Of a DNA stretch of 64,000 bases, positions 36,158 through 44,896 are shown piece by piece. Under the pieces are notes generated by a model. That model saw only the letters and a list, made by a program, of their open reading frames with translations. It searched no databases and had not been told where the DNA came from. Within the stretch, counting starts at the first letter, position 1, and each line of letters begins with the position of its first letter. The position numbers and the translations under genes were made by a program. Origin of the DNA: Clostridium sp. chh4-2 (lineage in GTDB: Bacteria > Bacillota > Clostridia > Lachnospirales > Lachnospiraceae); contig NZ_PKUU01000002.1 of assembly GCF_002899675.1 (NCBI RefSeq), forward strand, positions 62,001 through 126,000. Reading direction: 5' to 3'.

Positions 36158-37936
36158 ATGAATATAACGATCAATGGAAAGCCGATGGAAGTTCGTGAGG
36201 GACTGACCATCATGGAAGCGGCAAAAGAAGCCGGAATTAAGATACCAAGCCTTTGTCAGTATAAAGATATCCATAAATACGGCTCCTGCCGCATCTGCGT
36301 GGTGGAGGTGGAAGGCATGAAAAACCTTCAGGCTTCCTGTATGGCAAAGGTTCGGGACGGAATGGTGATTAAAACCAATTCCCCGAAAGTAAGAGCCGCC
36401 CGCAAGGTGCTCTACGAGCTCTTGTTATCCAATCATCCGAAGGACTGCTTAAACTGCCAGAGAAACCAGAACTGCGAGCTTCAGCAGCTGGGCTATGAAC
36501 TGGGCGTGACGGAAAGCCGTTTGGAAGGCGAGATGGCAAAGAGCAAAATCGATATCTCCCCATCCATCACCAGAGATACCAGCAAATGTATCCTTTGCAG
36601 GCGCTGCGTGACCGTCTGCAACCAGATTCAGCATGTAGGCGCGATCCAGGCGCAGAACAGAGGATTTGAGACCATGATAAGCCCTGCCATGGGCCTTCCG
36701 CTCAACTCCACCGCATGCGCCATGTGCGGCCAGTGCACCGTGGTATGTCCGACGGGAGCGCTTCAGGAGACGGACGGCCTGACACCTGTATGGAGAGCCA
36801 TCGCTGATCCTAAGAAACGGGTGGTGGTTCAGGTTGCCCCGGCAGTCCGGGCGGCTTTAGGAGAAGAATTCGGCATGGAATGCGGAACTCCTGTAACAGG
36901 AAAGATGGCTTCCGCCCTTCATGAACTGGGCTTTGACGATGTATTTGATACTCTGTTCTCCGCTGATTTGACAATTATTGAAGAAGGAACCGAATTGCTG
37001 GGCCGTTTAAATACAGTTCTGAAAGAGGGAAAAGAAGCTGCTCTTCCTATGATCACCAGCTGTTCACCGGGATGGATCAAACACATTGAACACCGGTTCC
37101 CGGAAGAACTGGATCATCTTTCCAGCTGTAAGAGCCCTCATACCATGATGGGCGCGGTGGTTAAATCCTTCTATGCGGAAAAGATCGGAAAAGATCCGGA
37201 GGATATGTTCGTAGTATCCGTAATGCCGTGCACCGCTAAAAAATATGAAATCCAGCGGCCTGAGATGCAGGTGGACGGACACCCGGATGTGGATGCGGTT
37301 CTCACCACAAGAGAGCTGGCCAGAATGATTAAATCCGCGGGAATTGATTTTGTAAACCTTCCGGAAGGCGAATTTGACGCTCCGTTAGGATTGTCCACAG
37401 GAGCTGCGGACATCTTCGGTGTGACTGGAGGAGTTATGGAGGCGGCTCTCAGAACGGTTTACGAACTGGTGACCGGACGGGAACTTCCGTTTGAGGGGCT
37501 TCATGTGACCCCGATCGTGGGCATGGAGCAGATTAAAACCGCATCTCTCGTAATAGAAAATGTGCTTCCTGCTTTCTCCCATTTAGAAGGCGTGACGGTA
37601 AATATTGCGGTTACCAGCGGCCTGGAAGGCGCTTCCATACTTATGAAGGAAGTTGCAGAAGGAACATCGCCCTATCACTTTATCGAAGTGATGGGATGCC
37701 CCGGAGGATGCGTCAACGGAGGCGGGCAGCCGAGAACTTATGTGGAAGGCTACCGGGAGAAGAGAGCGAAAGCCCTTTACAGCGAAGATGAGCGGAAGAC
37801 TCTCCGCAAATCCCATGAGAATCCTGATCTTCAGAAGCTTTATGACGAATATTTAGGAGAGGCCAACGGACATCTGGCCCACAAGCTGCTCCATACCCAT
37901 TATACAAAACGGGGTGTTTATAATGAATTAATTTAA
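36158..37936 (+). CDS. hydA: [FeFe] hydrogenase catalytic subunit (HydA/HndD-like)
   Basis: A 592-residue [FeFe] hydrogenase. Domains: N-terminal [2Fe-2S] (KIPSLCQYKDI, CRICVVEVEG), His-ligated [4Fe-4S] (HPKDCLNCQRNQNC), a two-cluster ferredoxin (CILCRRCVTVCNQ, CAMCGQCTVVCPTGA) and a complete H-cluster domain: TSCSPGW (Cys302), MPCTAKKYE (Cys358) and MGCPGGCVNGGGQP (Cys514, Cys518). All H-cluster ligands are present, so it should be active, not a decayed sensor. The GTG at 36155 is possible, but ATG 36158 is better placed after AAGGAGAGG. It ends a three-gene operon. It probably takes or delivers electrons through the HydC and HydB fusion subunits. Confidence 0.95.
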   Translation: MNITINGKPMEVREGLTIMEAAKEAGIKIPSLCQYKDIHKYGSCRICVVEVEGMKNLQASCMAKVRDGMVIKTNSPKVRAARKVLYELLLSNHPKDCLNCQRNQNCELQQLGYELGVTESRLEGEMAKSKIDISPSITRDTSKCILCRRCVTVCNQIQHVGAIQAQNRGFETMISPAMGLPLNSTACAMCGQCTVVCPTGALQETDGLTPVWRAIADPKKRVVVQVAPAVRAALGEEFGMECGTPVTGKMASALHELGFDDVFDTLFSADLTIIEEGTELLGRLNTVLKEGKEAALPMITSCSPGWIKHIEHRFPEELDHLSSCKSPHTMMGAVVKSFYAEKIGKDPEDMFVVSVMPCTAKKYEIQRPEMQVDGHPDVDAVLTTRELARMIKSAGIDFVNLPEGEFDAPLGLSTGAADIFGVTGGVMEAALRTVYELVTGRELPFEGLHVTPIVGMEQIKTASLVIENVLPAFSHLEGVTVNIAVTSGLEGASILMKEVAEGTSPYHFIEVMGCPGGCVNGGGQPRTYVEGYREKRAKALYSEDERKTLRKSHENPDLQKLYDEYLGEANGHLAHKLLHTHYTKRGVYNELI

Positions 37937-37953
37937 TAATACTTTAACAGCTT

Positions 37954-38001
37954 TTCTGAGCCGGCCTTTTTCGCCCTTTTTGCGAAAAAGCCGGCTCAGA
38001 A
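37954..38001 (+). terminator. Strong hairpin after hydrogenase operon
   Basis: TTCTGAGCCGGC-TTTTTCGC (37954-37974, one bulged C) pairs with GCGAAAAAGCCGGCTCAGAA (37982-38001), a 20-bp stem with a short loop. The downstream flank TCATTTC is only weakly T-rich, but the position just after hydA supports termination. Confidence 0.65.
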
Positions 38002-38014
38002 TCATTTCATGTAA

Positions 38015-38063
38015 TTGACAGTAAAAAGTATTATGGTACAATGATATATAGAAAATATCTATA
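38015..38063 (+). promoter_or_regulatory. selD promoter and LysR-type T-N11-A box
   Basis: TTGACA at 38015-38020, a 16-bp spacer and TACAAT at 38037-38042 with upstream TG. Just downstream, TATAGA-N5-TCTATA (38047-38063) is a T-N11-A dyad, the usual LysR-regulator target form. The same dyad occurs at 41231-41247 before yedE. The LysR gene of this operon is the likely regulator. Confidence 0.6.
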
Positions 38064-38085
38064 AATGGGGAAAGAAGGGTTTATC

Positions 38086-39132
38086 ATGATACCAGACAAT
38101 GAAGTAAAATTAACGGGAATGTCGCATACCGCAGGGTGCGCAGCCAAGATCGGGCCGGGCACTCTGGCGGGAATATTAGAAGGTCTTCCAAAATTTCAGG
38201 ACCCCAATCTGTTGGTTGGGATAGAAACCTCCGACGACGGGGCGGTTTATAAAGTTTCTGATGAACTGGCCTTGATTCAAACGCTGGATTTTTTTACGCC
38301 GGTTGTTGACGATCCATATACATTTGGCCAGGTGGCTGCGGCAAATGCATTGAGCGACATTTATGCCATGGGCGGAGAGCCCAAGATCGCGCTCAATATC
38401 GTGGCGTGGCCAAACTGTGTGAATCCCAAATTTCTGGGAGAGATTTTAAGGGGAGGCGCGGATAAAGTGATGGAAGCCGGGGCTGTTTTGGCCGGAGGCC
38501 ATTCCATCCAGGACGACGAACCCAAATACGGGCTCAGCGTAACCGGTTTTGTCCATCCGGACAAGATGTTTAAAAACTGCGGAGCGGTTCCGGGAGATGT
38601 GCTGATCTTAACAAAACCGCTGGGAACCGGTATTGTCAACACTGCGGTGAAGGCGGAGATGGCATCCGAGAAGGCGAAAGCGGAAGTGATCAGAACCATG
38701 ACGGCGCTTAACAAAAAGGCTAAACAGGTGATCGAACGCTACGAGATCCACAGCTGCACCGACGTGACCGGTTTTGGTCTTGCAGGACACAGCGTAGAGA
38801 TGGCAGAGGGAAGCGGCGTCACCATAGAGATTCATCTGGACCAGCTTCCGGTTCAGTCGGAAGCGGCTGAATATGCCAAGATGGGGCTGATACCGGCCGG
38901 AGCCTATAAAAACCGCGCTTTTGCCGAGGGAAAGATCGATGTTGGAAATGCCGAGGAGCATATGCTGGATCTGTTTTTTGATCCCCAGACCTCCGGCGGC
39001 CTCCTAATCAGCGTTTCCCCTGAAACTGCGGATCAGATTATGAAAGACCTGGAACAAACCGATATGGACACCCCGTTTGCAGTGATCGGCCGCGTGATTC
39101 CCGCCGGTGAAAAACGCATCCGGTTATTATAG
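38086..39132 (+). CDS. selD: Selenide, water dikinase (selenophosphate synthetase)
   Basis: A 348-residue SelD, which makes selenophosphate from selenide and ATP. The catalytic loop reads TAGCAAKIGPG with Cys18 and Lys21, so this is the Cys form, not a selenoprotein. Other motifs: DDGAVYKV, LIQTLDFFTPVVDDPYTFG, DIYAMGGEPKIALNI, GGHSIQDDEPKYGLSVTG and the glycine-rich TDVTGFGLAGH. The ATG at 38086 is preferred (purine-rich GAAAGAAGGG upstream); ATG 38065 has no site and would leave a very short leader. Next to an EF2568-type aminotransferase, YedE, YedF-like and DUF3343 genes but no selA, selB or tRNA-Sec gene in the window. Confidence 0.95.
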   Translation: MIPDNEVKLTGMSHTAGCAAKIGPGTLAGILEGLPKFQDPNLLVGIETSDDGAVYKVSDELALIQTLDFFTPVVDDPYTFGQVAAANALSDIYAMGGEPKIALNIVAWPNCVNPKFLGEILRGGADKVMEAGAVLAGGHSIQDDEPKYGLSVTGFVHPDKMFKNCGAVPGDVLILTKPLGTGIVNTAVKAEMASEKAKAEVIRTMTALNKKAKQVIERYEIHSCTDVTGFGLAGHSVEMAEGSGVTIEIHLDQLPVQSEAAEYAKMGLIPAGAYKNRAFAEGKIDVGNAEEHMLDLFFDPQTSGGLLISVSPETADQIMKDLEQTDMDTPFAVIGRVIPAGEKRIRLL

Positions 39133-39143
39133 GAGACGAAGCT

Positions 39144-40280
39144 ATGATTTATCTGGATAATGCGGCAACGAGTTTTCATAAACCGCAGTGCGTGATCGAC
39201 GCGGTGGTACAGGCAATGCAGCATCTGGGAAATGCGGGACGCGGAGCCCATGACGAAGCATTGGCCGCCTCCCGCCTGATCTTTGATGCAAGACAAAAAT
39301 TAGCTGACTTTTTCGGAGCGGGCGATCCTTCCGGAGTAGCGTTCACCATGAATTCTACAGAGAGCCTGAATATAGCCATCCAGGGGCTGCTTTGCCCGGG
39401 AGATCATGTGATCACAACACAGATGGAACATAATTCTGTGCTCAGACCCCTGTATCTGATGGAACGAAAAGGGGTTAAACTCAGTATCATTCCTGCGGAC
39501 AGGCTGGGGAGAATTGATTTGTCGGAATTGGAAACACAGATTCGTCCCGAAACGAAAGCAGTTGTATGCACCCACGCGTCCAACCTGACCGGCAATATGA
39601 TTGACATAGCGCAGGTGGGGGAGATTTGCCGCCGTCATGGCGTACTGCTGGTGGTGGACGCATCCCAAAGCGCTGGGGTATATCCCATTCATATGATGGA
39701 GATGGGCATTGACGTTCTCTGTTTTACCGGCCATAAAAGCCTTTTGGGACCTCAGGGAACCGGAGGAATCTGTGTGAGGGAGGGAGTAAAGATTCTTCCT
39801 CTGCTGGCCGGGGGAAGCGGAGTTCACAGCTATTCGAAGGAACACCCGGACGTGATGCCAACTGCCTTAGAAGCGGGAACGCTGAACGGACATGGAATTG
39901 CAGGTTTGTCCGCCGCAGTCTCTTATATAGAAGAAACAGGTTTGGATCAGCTGAGAAACAGGGAAATGGAGCTGATGTGGAAGTTCTATAACGGAGTAAA
40001 GGATTGTTCCAATGTGAAGATTTATGGTGACTTTTCCGTCTCAAAACGATGTCCCATTGTTGCCCTGAATATCGGGGATTATGATTCAGGCCAGGTGGCG
40101 GATGAATTGTTTGAAGAATACGGCATCTGCACCAGGGCCGGAGCCCACTGCGCCCCGCTGATGCATCAGGCGCTGGGAACCGTGGATCAGGGAGCCGTGA
40201 GATTCAGCTTTTCCCATCAGAATACGGAAGCAGAAGTGGATGCCGCCATAGAAGCTGTAAATGAACTGGCAAAAGACTGA
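39144..40280 (+). CDS. Class V aminotransferase / cysteine desulfurase-like protein (EF2568 type)
   Basis: A 378-residue PLP enzyme. The PLP lysine is Lys198 in FTGHKSLLGPQGTGG and the likely mobile catalytic cysteine is Cys336 in RAGAHCAPLMH. The N-terminus MIYLDNAATSFHKP is typical. It resembles the EF2568 family (TIGR01977), which Haft and Self linked with orphan SelD and selenium-dependent molybdenum hydroxylases. It could release selenium or sulfur from selenocysteine/cysteine for SelD or for the cofactor. It lies between selD and a LysR gene in one operon, and its product could act on the xdh system at 54-58 kb. Confidence 0.9.
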   Translation: MIYLDNAATSFHKPQCVIDAVVQAMQHLGNAGRGAHDEALAASRLIFDARQKLADFFGAGDPSGVAFTMNSTESLNIAIQGLLCPGDHVITTQMEHNSVLRPLYLMERKGVKLSIIPADRLGRIDLSELETQIRPETKAVVCTHASNLTGNMIDIAQVGEICRRHGVLLVVDASQSAGVYPIHMMEMGIDVLCFTGHKSLLGPQGTGGICVREGVKILPLLAGGSGVHSYSKEHPDVMPTALEAGTLNGHGIAGLSAAVSYIEETGLDQLRNREMELMWKFYNGVKDCSNVKIYGDFSVSKRCPIVALNIGDYDSGQVADELFEEYGICTRAGAHCAPLMHQALGTVDQGAVRFSFSHQNTEAEVDAAIEAVNELAKD

Positions 40281-40292
40281 GAGGGATTTGGA

Positions 40293-41198
40293 ATGAATCT
40301 GAAACAATTGGAAGCATTTGTCTGTGTTACAGAGGTGAAAAGCTTTTCAAAAGCCGCAAAAAAGCTTTATCTGACCCAGCCCACGGTCAGCGCTCATATT
40401 AACTCTTTGGAAAAGGAACTGGGAAGAAAGCTGTTTATCCGGACGACAAAGGATGTATTTCTTTCCCCGGACGGACAGCGGCTGTACGAAAAAGCCCGCC
40501 AGATGCTGCAGCTGGAGAAAAGCATTTGGCATGATTTTGAAGAAAAGGAAGCTCCTAAAAAAAGGAAGATGATCGTAGGAGCTTCCACGGTGCCGGGACA
40601 GTATATACTTCCCCAGGCGCTGTCCCTGTTCTGCCAGAACTACCCGGAAAATGAACTGGAACTCATGGAAGCGGACAGCGAGGTTGTGATACAGAAGATT
40701 TTGGAAGGCGAGATCGAAGTGGGCTTCACAGGCACCATGATTGAAAATGCCAGCTGCGTGTATGAGCCGTTCTATTCGGACCGCCTGATTCTGATCACTC
40801 CCAATCAGGAGGAATACAGAAAATTCAAGGAGGATGGATATCCTCTGGAACAGCTATATCAGGAAAAAATGATTGTCCGTGAGGAAGGGTCCGGGACGAG
40901 AATGGAAACGGAACGCTTTTTAAGGAACGAAGGAATCGATATAGAAAAGATTCCCGTGGTCGCAACCATCAGCAATCAGGAAACCATTAAAAAATCGGTG
41001 AGCAATGGTATGGGAGTATCGGTCATCTCCAGCGCGGCGGCGGAAGATTACGTACAGCAGGGACTGGTGTTAAAATTCTATCTGAGCGGCAGAGATGTCA
41101 GCCGCAAACTTTATATGGTATGGAACCGCAACAATAAGCCGGGAACGGCGGCCAGAACCTTTTTGCAGTTTGTCAGGGATTTGTATGAATACATATAA
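40293..41198 (+). CDS. LysR-family regulator of selenium metabolism operon
   Basis: A 301-residue LysR protein: helix-turn-helix VTEVKSFSKAAKKLYLTQPT then VSAHINSLEKELGRKLF, with a C-terminal effector domain (IVGASTVPGQYILPQAL). Its location inside a selD / EF2568 / yedE / yedF cluster matches the group annotated as selenium-metabolism-associated LysR regulators. Candidate sites are the TATAGA-N5-TCTATA dyads at the selD start and upstream of yedE. A terminator hairpin follows its stop, so yedE may use its own promoter. Confidence 0.9.
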   Translation: MNLKQLEAFVCVTEVKSFSKAAKKLYLTQPTVSAHINSLEKELGRKLFIRTTKDVFLSPDGQRLYEKARQMLQLEKSIWHDFEEKEAPKKRKMIVGASTVPGQYILPQALSLFCQNYPENELELMEADSEVVIQKILEGEIEVGFTGTMIENASCVYEPFYSDRLILITPNQEEYRKFKEDGYPLEQLYQEKMIVREEGSGTRMETERFLRNEGIDIEKIPVVATISNQETIKKSVSNGMGVSVISSAAAEDYVQQGLVLKFYLSGRDVSRKLYMVWNRNNKPGTAARTFLQFVRDLYEYI

Positions 41199-41220
41199 AA
41201 TTATCGTTTCATTTATGAGA

Positions 41221-41263
41221 AAATCGTACTTATAGATAATTTCTATAAGTACGATTTTTTTAT
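41221..41263 (+). terminator. Terminator containing a TATAGA-N5-TCTATA dyad
   Basis: AAATCGTACTTATAGA (41221-41236) pairs perfectly with TCTATAAGTACGATTT (41242-41257), followed by more Ts (about seven in all). The inner ACTTATAGAT-ATTTCTATAAGT is the same as in the terminator at 49772-49810. As DNA the inner dyad is also a LysR-like T-N11-A box, 90-100 bp upstream of yedE. Confidence 0.8.
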
Positions 41264-41350
41264 CCTGATTATCAATTAGACCTAATAAATAATTAGTGTT
41301 AAGATAAAAATATACAAAAAAAATTAGGCAAGAATAATGGAGGGTAAGGT

Positions 41351-42430
41351 ATGAGTTTTACAAGTACGAAAAAAGGTTTGGCCCTGTCAGGCGCGTTGCT
41401 CGGTATCATTGCCGTAATTTTGGCGGCGTCCGGGAATCCTAAGAACATGGCCATATGCATCGCCTGTTTTATCCGGGACACGGCGGGAGCAATGAAATTC
41501 CATCAGGCTGCGGTTGTCCAATATGCCAGGCCGGAGATTACAGGGATTATCCTGGGGGCATTTATTATCTCTCTGCTGACGAAAGAGTACCGTTCTACGG
41601 CCGGATCGGCTCCGATGATCCGTTTTGTATTGGGGATGATTATGATGATCGGGGCACTGGCATTTTTAGGATGTCCTCTCCGCATGCTGATCCGCATGTC
41701 GGCAGGAGACTTAAACGCCTATGTGGCTTTGGTGGGATTTATCGGGGGAATCTTCACGGGCACATTGGCTTTGAAACATGGATTCAGCTTGGGAAGATCC
41801 TATGAAACCAGGCGGTCCGGAGGCTACATACTTCCTGCGATGATGACAATTGTTCTTATTCTGGGCGCATTCACCACCTTACTGGCAGCCAGTGAAAAAG
41901 GCCCGGGAAGCATGCACGCCCCTGTAATCCTTTCCTTAGCGGCCGGTTTGGTTTTCGGAGCGGTTTCTCAAAAATGCAGAACCTGTTTTGCAGGAAGCGT
42001 CAGGGACGTGATTCTCATGAAAAACTTTGATCTGCTCACCATCATCGGCGGATTTTTCGTAGTAATGACAATTTATAACTTGGTTAGCGGCGGATTTCAT
42101 CTGTCCTTCACCGGACAGCCGGTAGCTCATTCCCAACATCTTTGGAACTTCCTCGGCCTATATGTGGTTGGATTTGCCGCCGTATTAGCGGGAGGATGCC
42201 CGTTAAGACAGCTTGTTTTGGCGGGACAAGGGTCCGGCGATGCGGCAGTCACATTTTTAGGACTTTTTGTAGGAGCTGCCGTCTGCCATAACTTCGGACT
42301 GGCAGGCTCTGCGGCCTCAGCAGACCCGGTATCGCCGGGAGGACTTGGAACCGCGGGAAAAGCTGCAGTCATTCTATGCGCAGTGGTATTGTTTATCATA
42401 GGTTTTTGTATCAAAAAAGATAAGGAATAG
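41351..42430 (+). CDS. yedE: Selenium metabolism membrane protein YedE/FdhT-like
   Basis: A 359-residue membrane protein with about ten hydrophobic segments and two YeeE/YedE half-repeats: FLGCPLRMLIRMSAGD (about residues 105-120) and LAGGCPLRQLVLAGQGSG (about 280-297), plus ACFIRDTAGAMKFHQAA and CRTCFAGSVRDVILMK. These conserved Cys residues are typical of YeeE/YedE thiosulfate or selenium-related carriers. Together with the YedF-like and DUF3343 genes directly downstream it fits the YedE form thought to move a selenium compound. GGAGG precedes the ATG. Confidence 0.9.
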   Translation: MSFTSTKKGLALSGALLGIIAVILAASGNPKNMAICIACFIRDTAGAMKFHQAAVVQYARPEITGIILGAFIISLLTKEYRSTAGSAPMIRFVLGMIMMIGALAFLGCPLRMLIRMSAGDLNAYVALVGFIGGIFTGTLALKHGFSLGRSYETRRSGGYILPAMMTIVLILGAFTTLLAASEKGPGSMHAPVILSLAAGLVFGAVSQKCRTCFAGSVRDVILMKNFDLLTIIGGFFVVMTIYNLVSGGFHLSFTGQPVAHSQHLWNFLGLYVVGFAAVLAGGCPLRQLVLAGQGSGDAAVTFLGLFVGAAVCHNFGLAGSAASADPVSPGGLGTAGKAAVILCAVVLFIIGFCIKKDKE

Positions 42431-42442
42431 GAGGATACGGCG

Positions 42443-42649
42443 ATGATCGAAGTGGATGCAAGAGGATTATCCTGCCCGGAGCCATTGATGCTCACAGACC
42501 AGGCCATGAAGAAACATCCGGGAGAGAGCATAAAAGTGGTAGTTACAGAGGCTCACTCGAAGACAAATGTAGAAAAGTTTGCAAAGAGCAAAGGCAGAAG
42601 CGTGACCGTTAAAGAAGTTGGACACGAATACGAATTAATGATAGAATAA
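42443..42649 (+). CDS. yedF: TusA/YedF-like sulfur (selenium) carrier protein
   Basis: A 68-residue SirA/TusA-fold protein. The motif DARGLSCPEPLMLTDQAM contains the CPxP active site (Cys at residue 11). TusA proteins pass sulfur as persulfide; versions linked to YedE and SelD are thought to carry selenium. AGGAGG lies upstream, 13 bp after yedE. The full-length YedF often has a second DsrE-like domain, absent here. DUF3343 follows 4 bp later. Confidence 0.9.
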   Translation: MIEVDARGLSCPEPLMLTDQAMKKHPGESIKVVVTEAHSKTNVEKFAKSKGRSVTVKEVGHEYELMIE

Positions 42650-42653
42650 AGCC

Positions 42654-42890
42654 ATGAGAGCGAAAGAATTAAAATTAGTGATAACATTTCATACAACAGC
42701 AGAATCCATTGCCATGGAAAAGAACTGTAAAGCGGCCGGCATTCCGGGCCGCCTGATTCCCGTACCCAGACAGATCAGCGCCGGTTGCGGATTGGCCTGG
42801 GCTGTTCCGGCCGAAGACGGGGATACAGTTAAATCATTCATAACCGAAACCTCCCTCCCCTTTGAGTCTATGAGCGAAATCTTTATTTAG
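42654..42890 (+). CDS. DUF3343 putative Se/S carrier
   Basis: A 78-residue DUF3343 protein (PF11823). The family pattern is visible: LVITFHTTAESIAMEKNCK, AGIPGRLIPVPRQISAGCGLAW. The Cys in SAGCGLAW is the probable carrier residue. It starts 4 bp after the yedF-like stop with no clear ribosome site, so translational coupling is likely. The last codons (Ile-Phe-Ile-stop) lie within GAAATCTTTATTTAGTT, the left end of the repeat element CE2, so the insertion appears to have supplied the C-terminus and stop codon. Confidence 0.85.
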   Translation: MRAKELKLVITFHTTAESIAMEKNCKAAGIPGRLIPVPRQISAGCGLAWAVPAEDGDTVKSFITETSLPFESMSEIFI

Positions 42891-43830
42891 TTTAGAAAGA
42901 AACGCCGGAAAGAAGGGGAAACCTGGGCGGGCGGCGGAACTGATAAGAGATAGGGGATTCGAGTTTCGACCCTAAGAGGTACTAAGGCCGTCAGAAGCGG
43001 AAAAAGGCAGCGCGGCGCCATTCGCGATGAACTCTTTATGACTTCATCGCTCAAGGGCGCCTCAAATACTGATTCGGAATTCAGTATTTGTCTGCCTTTT
43101 TCCGTTTCTGACGACCAAGTACCTCTAAGGGTCTGCAAACGATCCCCTATCTCTTATCAGTTCCGCCGCCCGCCCAGGTTTCCCCTTCTTTCCGGCTGTT
43201 GCTTGGCTGGCTAAGGAAAAAAGATTTAGTGGATGGGAAAGTGAATTTTTACATCAACCGTTAAGTCTTTTTCAGAAATGCCTTCACCATTTAATGTAAA
43301 GGGTGAGGTCTTTTCGTGAAATGCCTTAACGTTTAAAGTAAAACCTGAAGGCATTTCTGAAAATCCCTTCACGATCAATGTAAATGTGATTCTGCATAAA
43401 TACCTATGCACCAATATTGTTTTTAACCAGGCTAGCGAAAACCAGCACGGAATGGGAAGGCGGAACCGGAGGACGAAGGTCGGAGGGGCCATCCAGGCCG
43501 GGGAAGGAAGATGCAGCCAGATGGGATCGTATGGAACCCCTTTAGAACTACTTAGGTCCGTAAGGACAGAACGAGGCAGGTAGAAATTGATTTCCAGGTC
43601 AGTTTCTAAAGCGCCGCTGAGCAGCGAAGTCATCAAGAGTTCACTGCGAATGGCGCTGGCCTGCCTCGTTCTGTTCTTACGGGCCTTAGTAGTTCTTAGG
43701 GGCGAATCCCGAATCCCATCTGGCTGCATCTTCCTTCCCCGGCCTGGATGGCCCCTCCGACCTTCGTCTTCCGGTTCCGCCTTCCCATTCCGTGCGTCCC
43801 CCTTTCGCCAACTCAGCTAAATAACAATCT
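42876..43830. repeat. Composite palindromic element CE2 (inverted dimer of F1 units R4 and R5)
   Basis: A ~955-bp element between the convergent DUF3343 and LysR genes, organised exactly like CE1. Unit R4 is 42904-43196; its stem segment CTGATAAGAGATAG (42940-42953) pairs with CTATCTCTTATCAG (43147-43160), whereas CE1 has a different but equally complementary pair. Unit R5 is 43445-43795; GGGGCCATCCAGGCC (43485-43499) pairs with 43741-43755. Apical hairpins are kept (GCGATGAA/TTCATCGC; AATACTGA/TCAGTATT). The ~250-bp spacer has hairpins of CAGAAATGCC/GGCATTTCTG type. No ORF of note lies inside. Confidence 0.9.
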
Positions 43831-43940
43831 CGCCAACTCAAAGAGTATAGCTTGGGGACATATTTGTTATGCAAAATGTTGTCTTGAAAGCATAAATGTC
43901 AGGAATTATAATAAGGGCATGAGGTAGGCAGGGCGGATGG

Positions 43941-44873
43941 TTAGTCGGAGAGTGCCTGCTGTGATGCGGCTTCTTTTTTTAGAATTTGAATATATTTTTG
44001 AATGTATTTTGGCCGGTAAGAGTTTTTATTGCATATGGCTGTCAGCTCCATGTGAGAGCTGGGATCACCCAGGGAGAAGCAGGCTGGGAATGGGGTCAGG
44101 GACGTGGACTTTAAAAATAGTTCCGGGATAAAGGCGCAGCAGTATCCCTTGCTGACCGCTTCGAGGGTGCCGTGAAGGCTGCTGGTGCAGAGGGCGGTCT
44201 TTGGTGAAATTCCGGCATTTTTGAAGACCTTGGCCGCCAGCTTTCCGGAGATGGCGGTTGAGGGCTGGAGAATAAAGGAATCATTTTTAAAATTACGGAT
44301 ATCAATCCATGGGTATTTACAGTCCGGTCTTTGAACACCGGAGTTTGCCAGAGGGTGTCCGGGAGGGATGCACAGGACTAATTCTTCCTGGATGATAGGC
44401 TCGTATAATAAGTCGGGATCGTAATCAGGAGGATAGACGATGGCAATGTCTGCGTCGCCTTTCATTAAAAGCTGGATTCTCCCGGTGGTGTCGGATTCCA
44501 GGATGTTCAGTTCAATTTCGGGAAACTGGTTTTTAAACTCCAGGATGGAGAGGGGGATGATGCCGTCCCGCCTGTTTCTGGGGCAGGCCAGATTTAAACG
44601 CCCTTTTTTCTGATGAGCGATATCATTCAATTCAAAATCCATTTGATTTTTTATATATATGATCTGGCGCGCGTAATCGAGATAGCGTTCGCCGAAGTAA
44701 GTGGGCTTCAGCTTTCCGTTTATCCGCTGAAATATCTTTGCTCCAACCAGTTTTTCATGTGTTTGGAGAAAACGGGACAGGGTTGGCTGGGCGATGTATA
44801 GCTGGTCGGCGGCTTTCGATATATTTTCCTGTTCGGCTATGGCGATAATGTATTGCAGTTCTCGGAAATCCAT
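43941..44873 (-). CDS. LysR-family regulator divergent from glycyl-radical enzyme operon
   Basis: A 310-residue LysR protein: MDFRELQYIIAIAEQENISK and KAADQLYIAQPTLSRFLQTH form the helix-turn-helix; the effector domain follows (GRLNLACPRNRRDGIIPLSI). It is transcribed away from the glycyl-radical enzyme gene at 45039, the usual arrangement for a LysR activator and its target. A T-N11-A dyad, TATAGC-N5-GCTATA at 44897-44913, lies between them, close to its own start. The inducer is probably the substrate of the enzyme but is unknown. Confidence 0.92.
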   Translation of the reverse strand: MDFRELQYIIAIAEQENISKAADQLYIAQPTLSRFLQTHEKLVGAKIFQRINGKLKPTYFGERYLDYARQIIYIKNQMDFELNDIAHQKKGRLNLACPRNRRDGIIPLSILEFKNQFPEIELNILESDTTGRIQLLMKGDADIAIVYPPDYDPDLLYEPIIQEELVLCIPPGHPLANSGVQRPDCKYPWIDIRNFKNDSFILQPSTAISGKLAAKVFKNAGISPKTALCTSSLHGTLEAVSKGYCCAFIPELFLKSTSLTPFPACFSLGDPSSHMELTAICNKNSYRPKYIQKYIQILKKEAASQQALSD

Positions 44874-44896
44874 AAAACTCCTTTCTTATCCTTTGG

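Noticed and set aside
38086..39132. SelD as a selenoprotein (in-frame UGA)
   Set aside because: The catalytic position is a normal Cys codon (Cys18); no in-frame UGA is needed.
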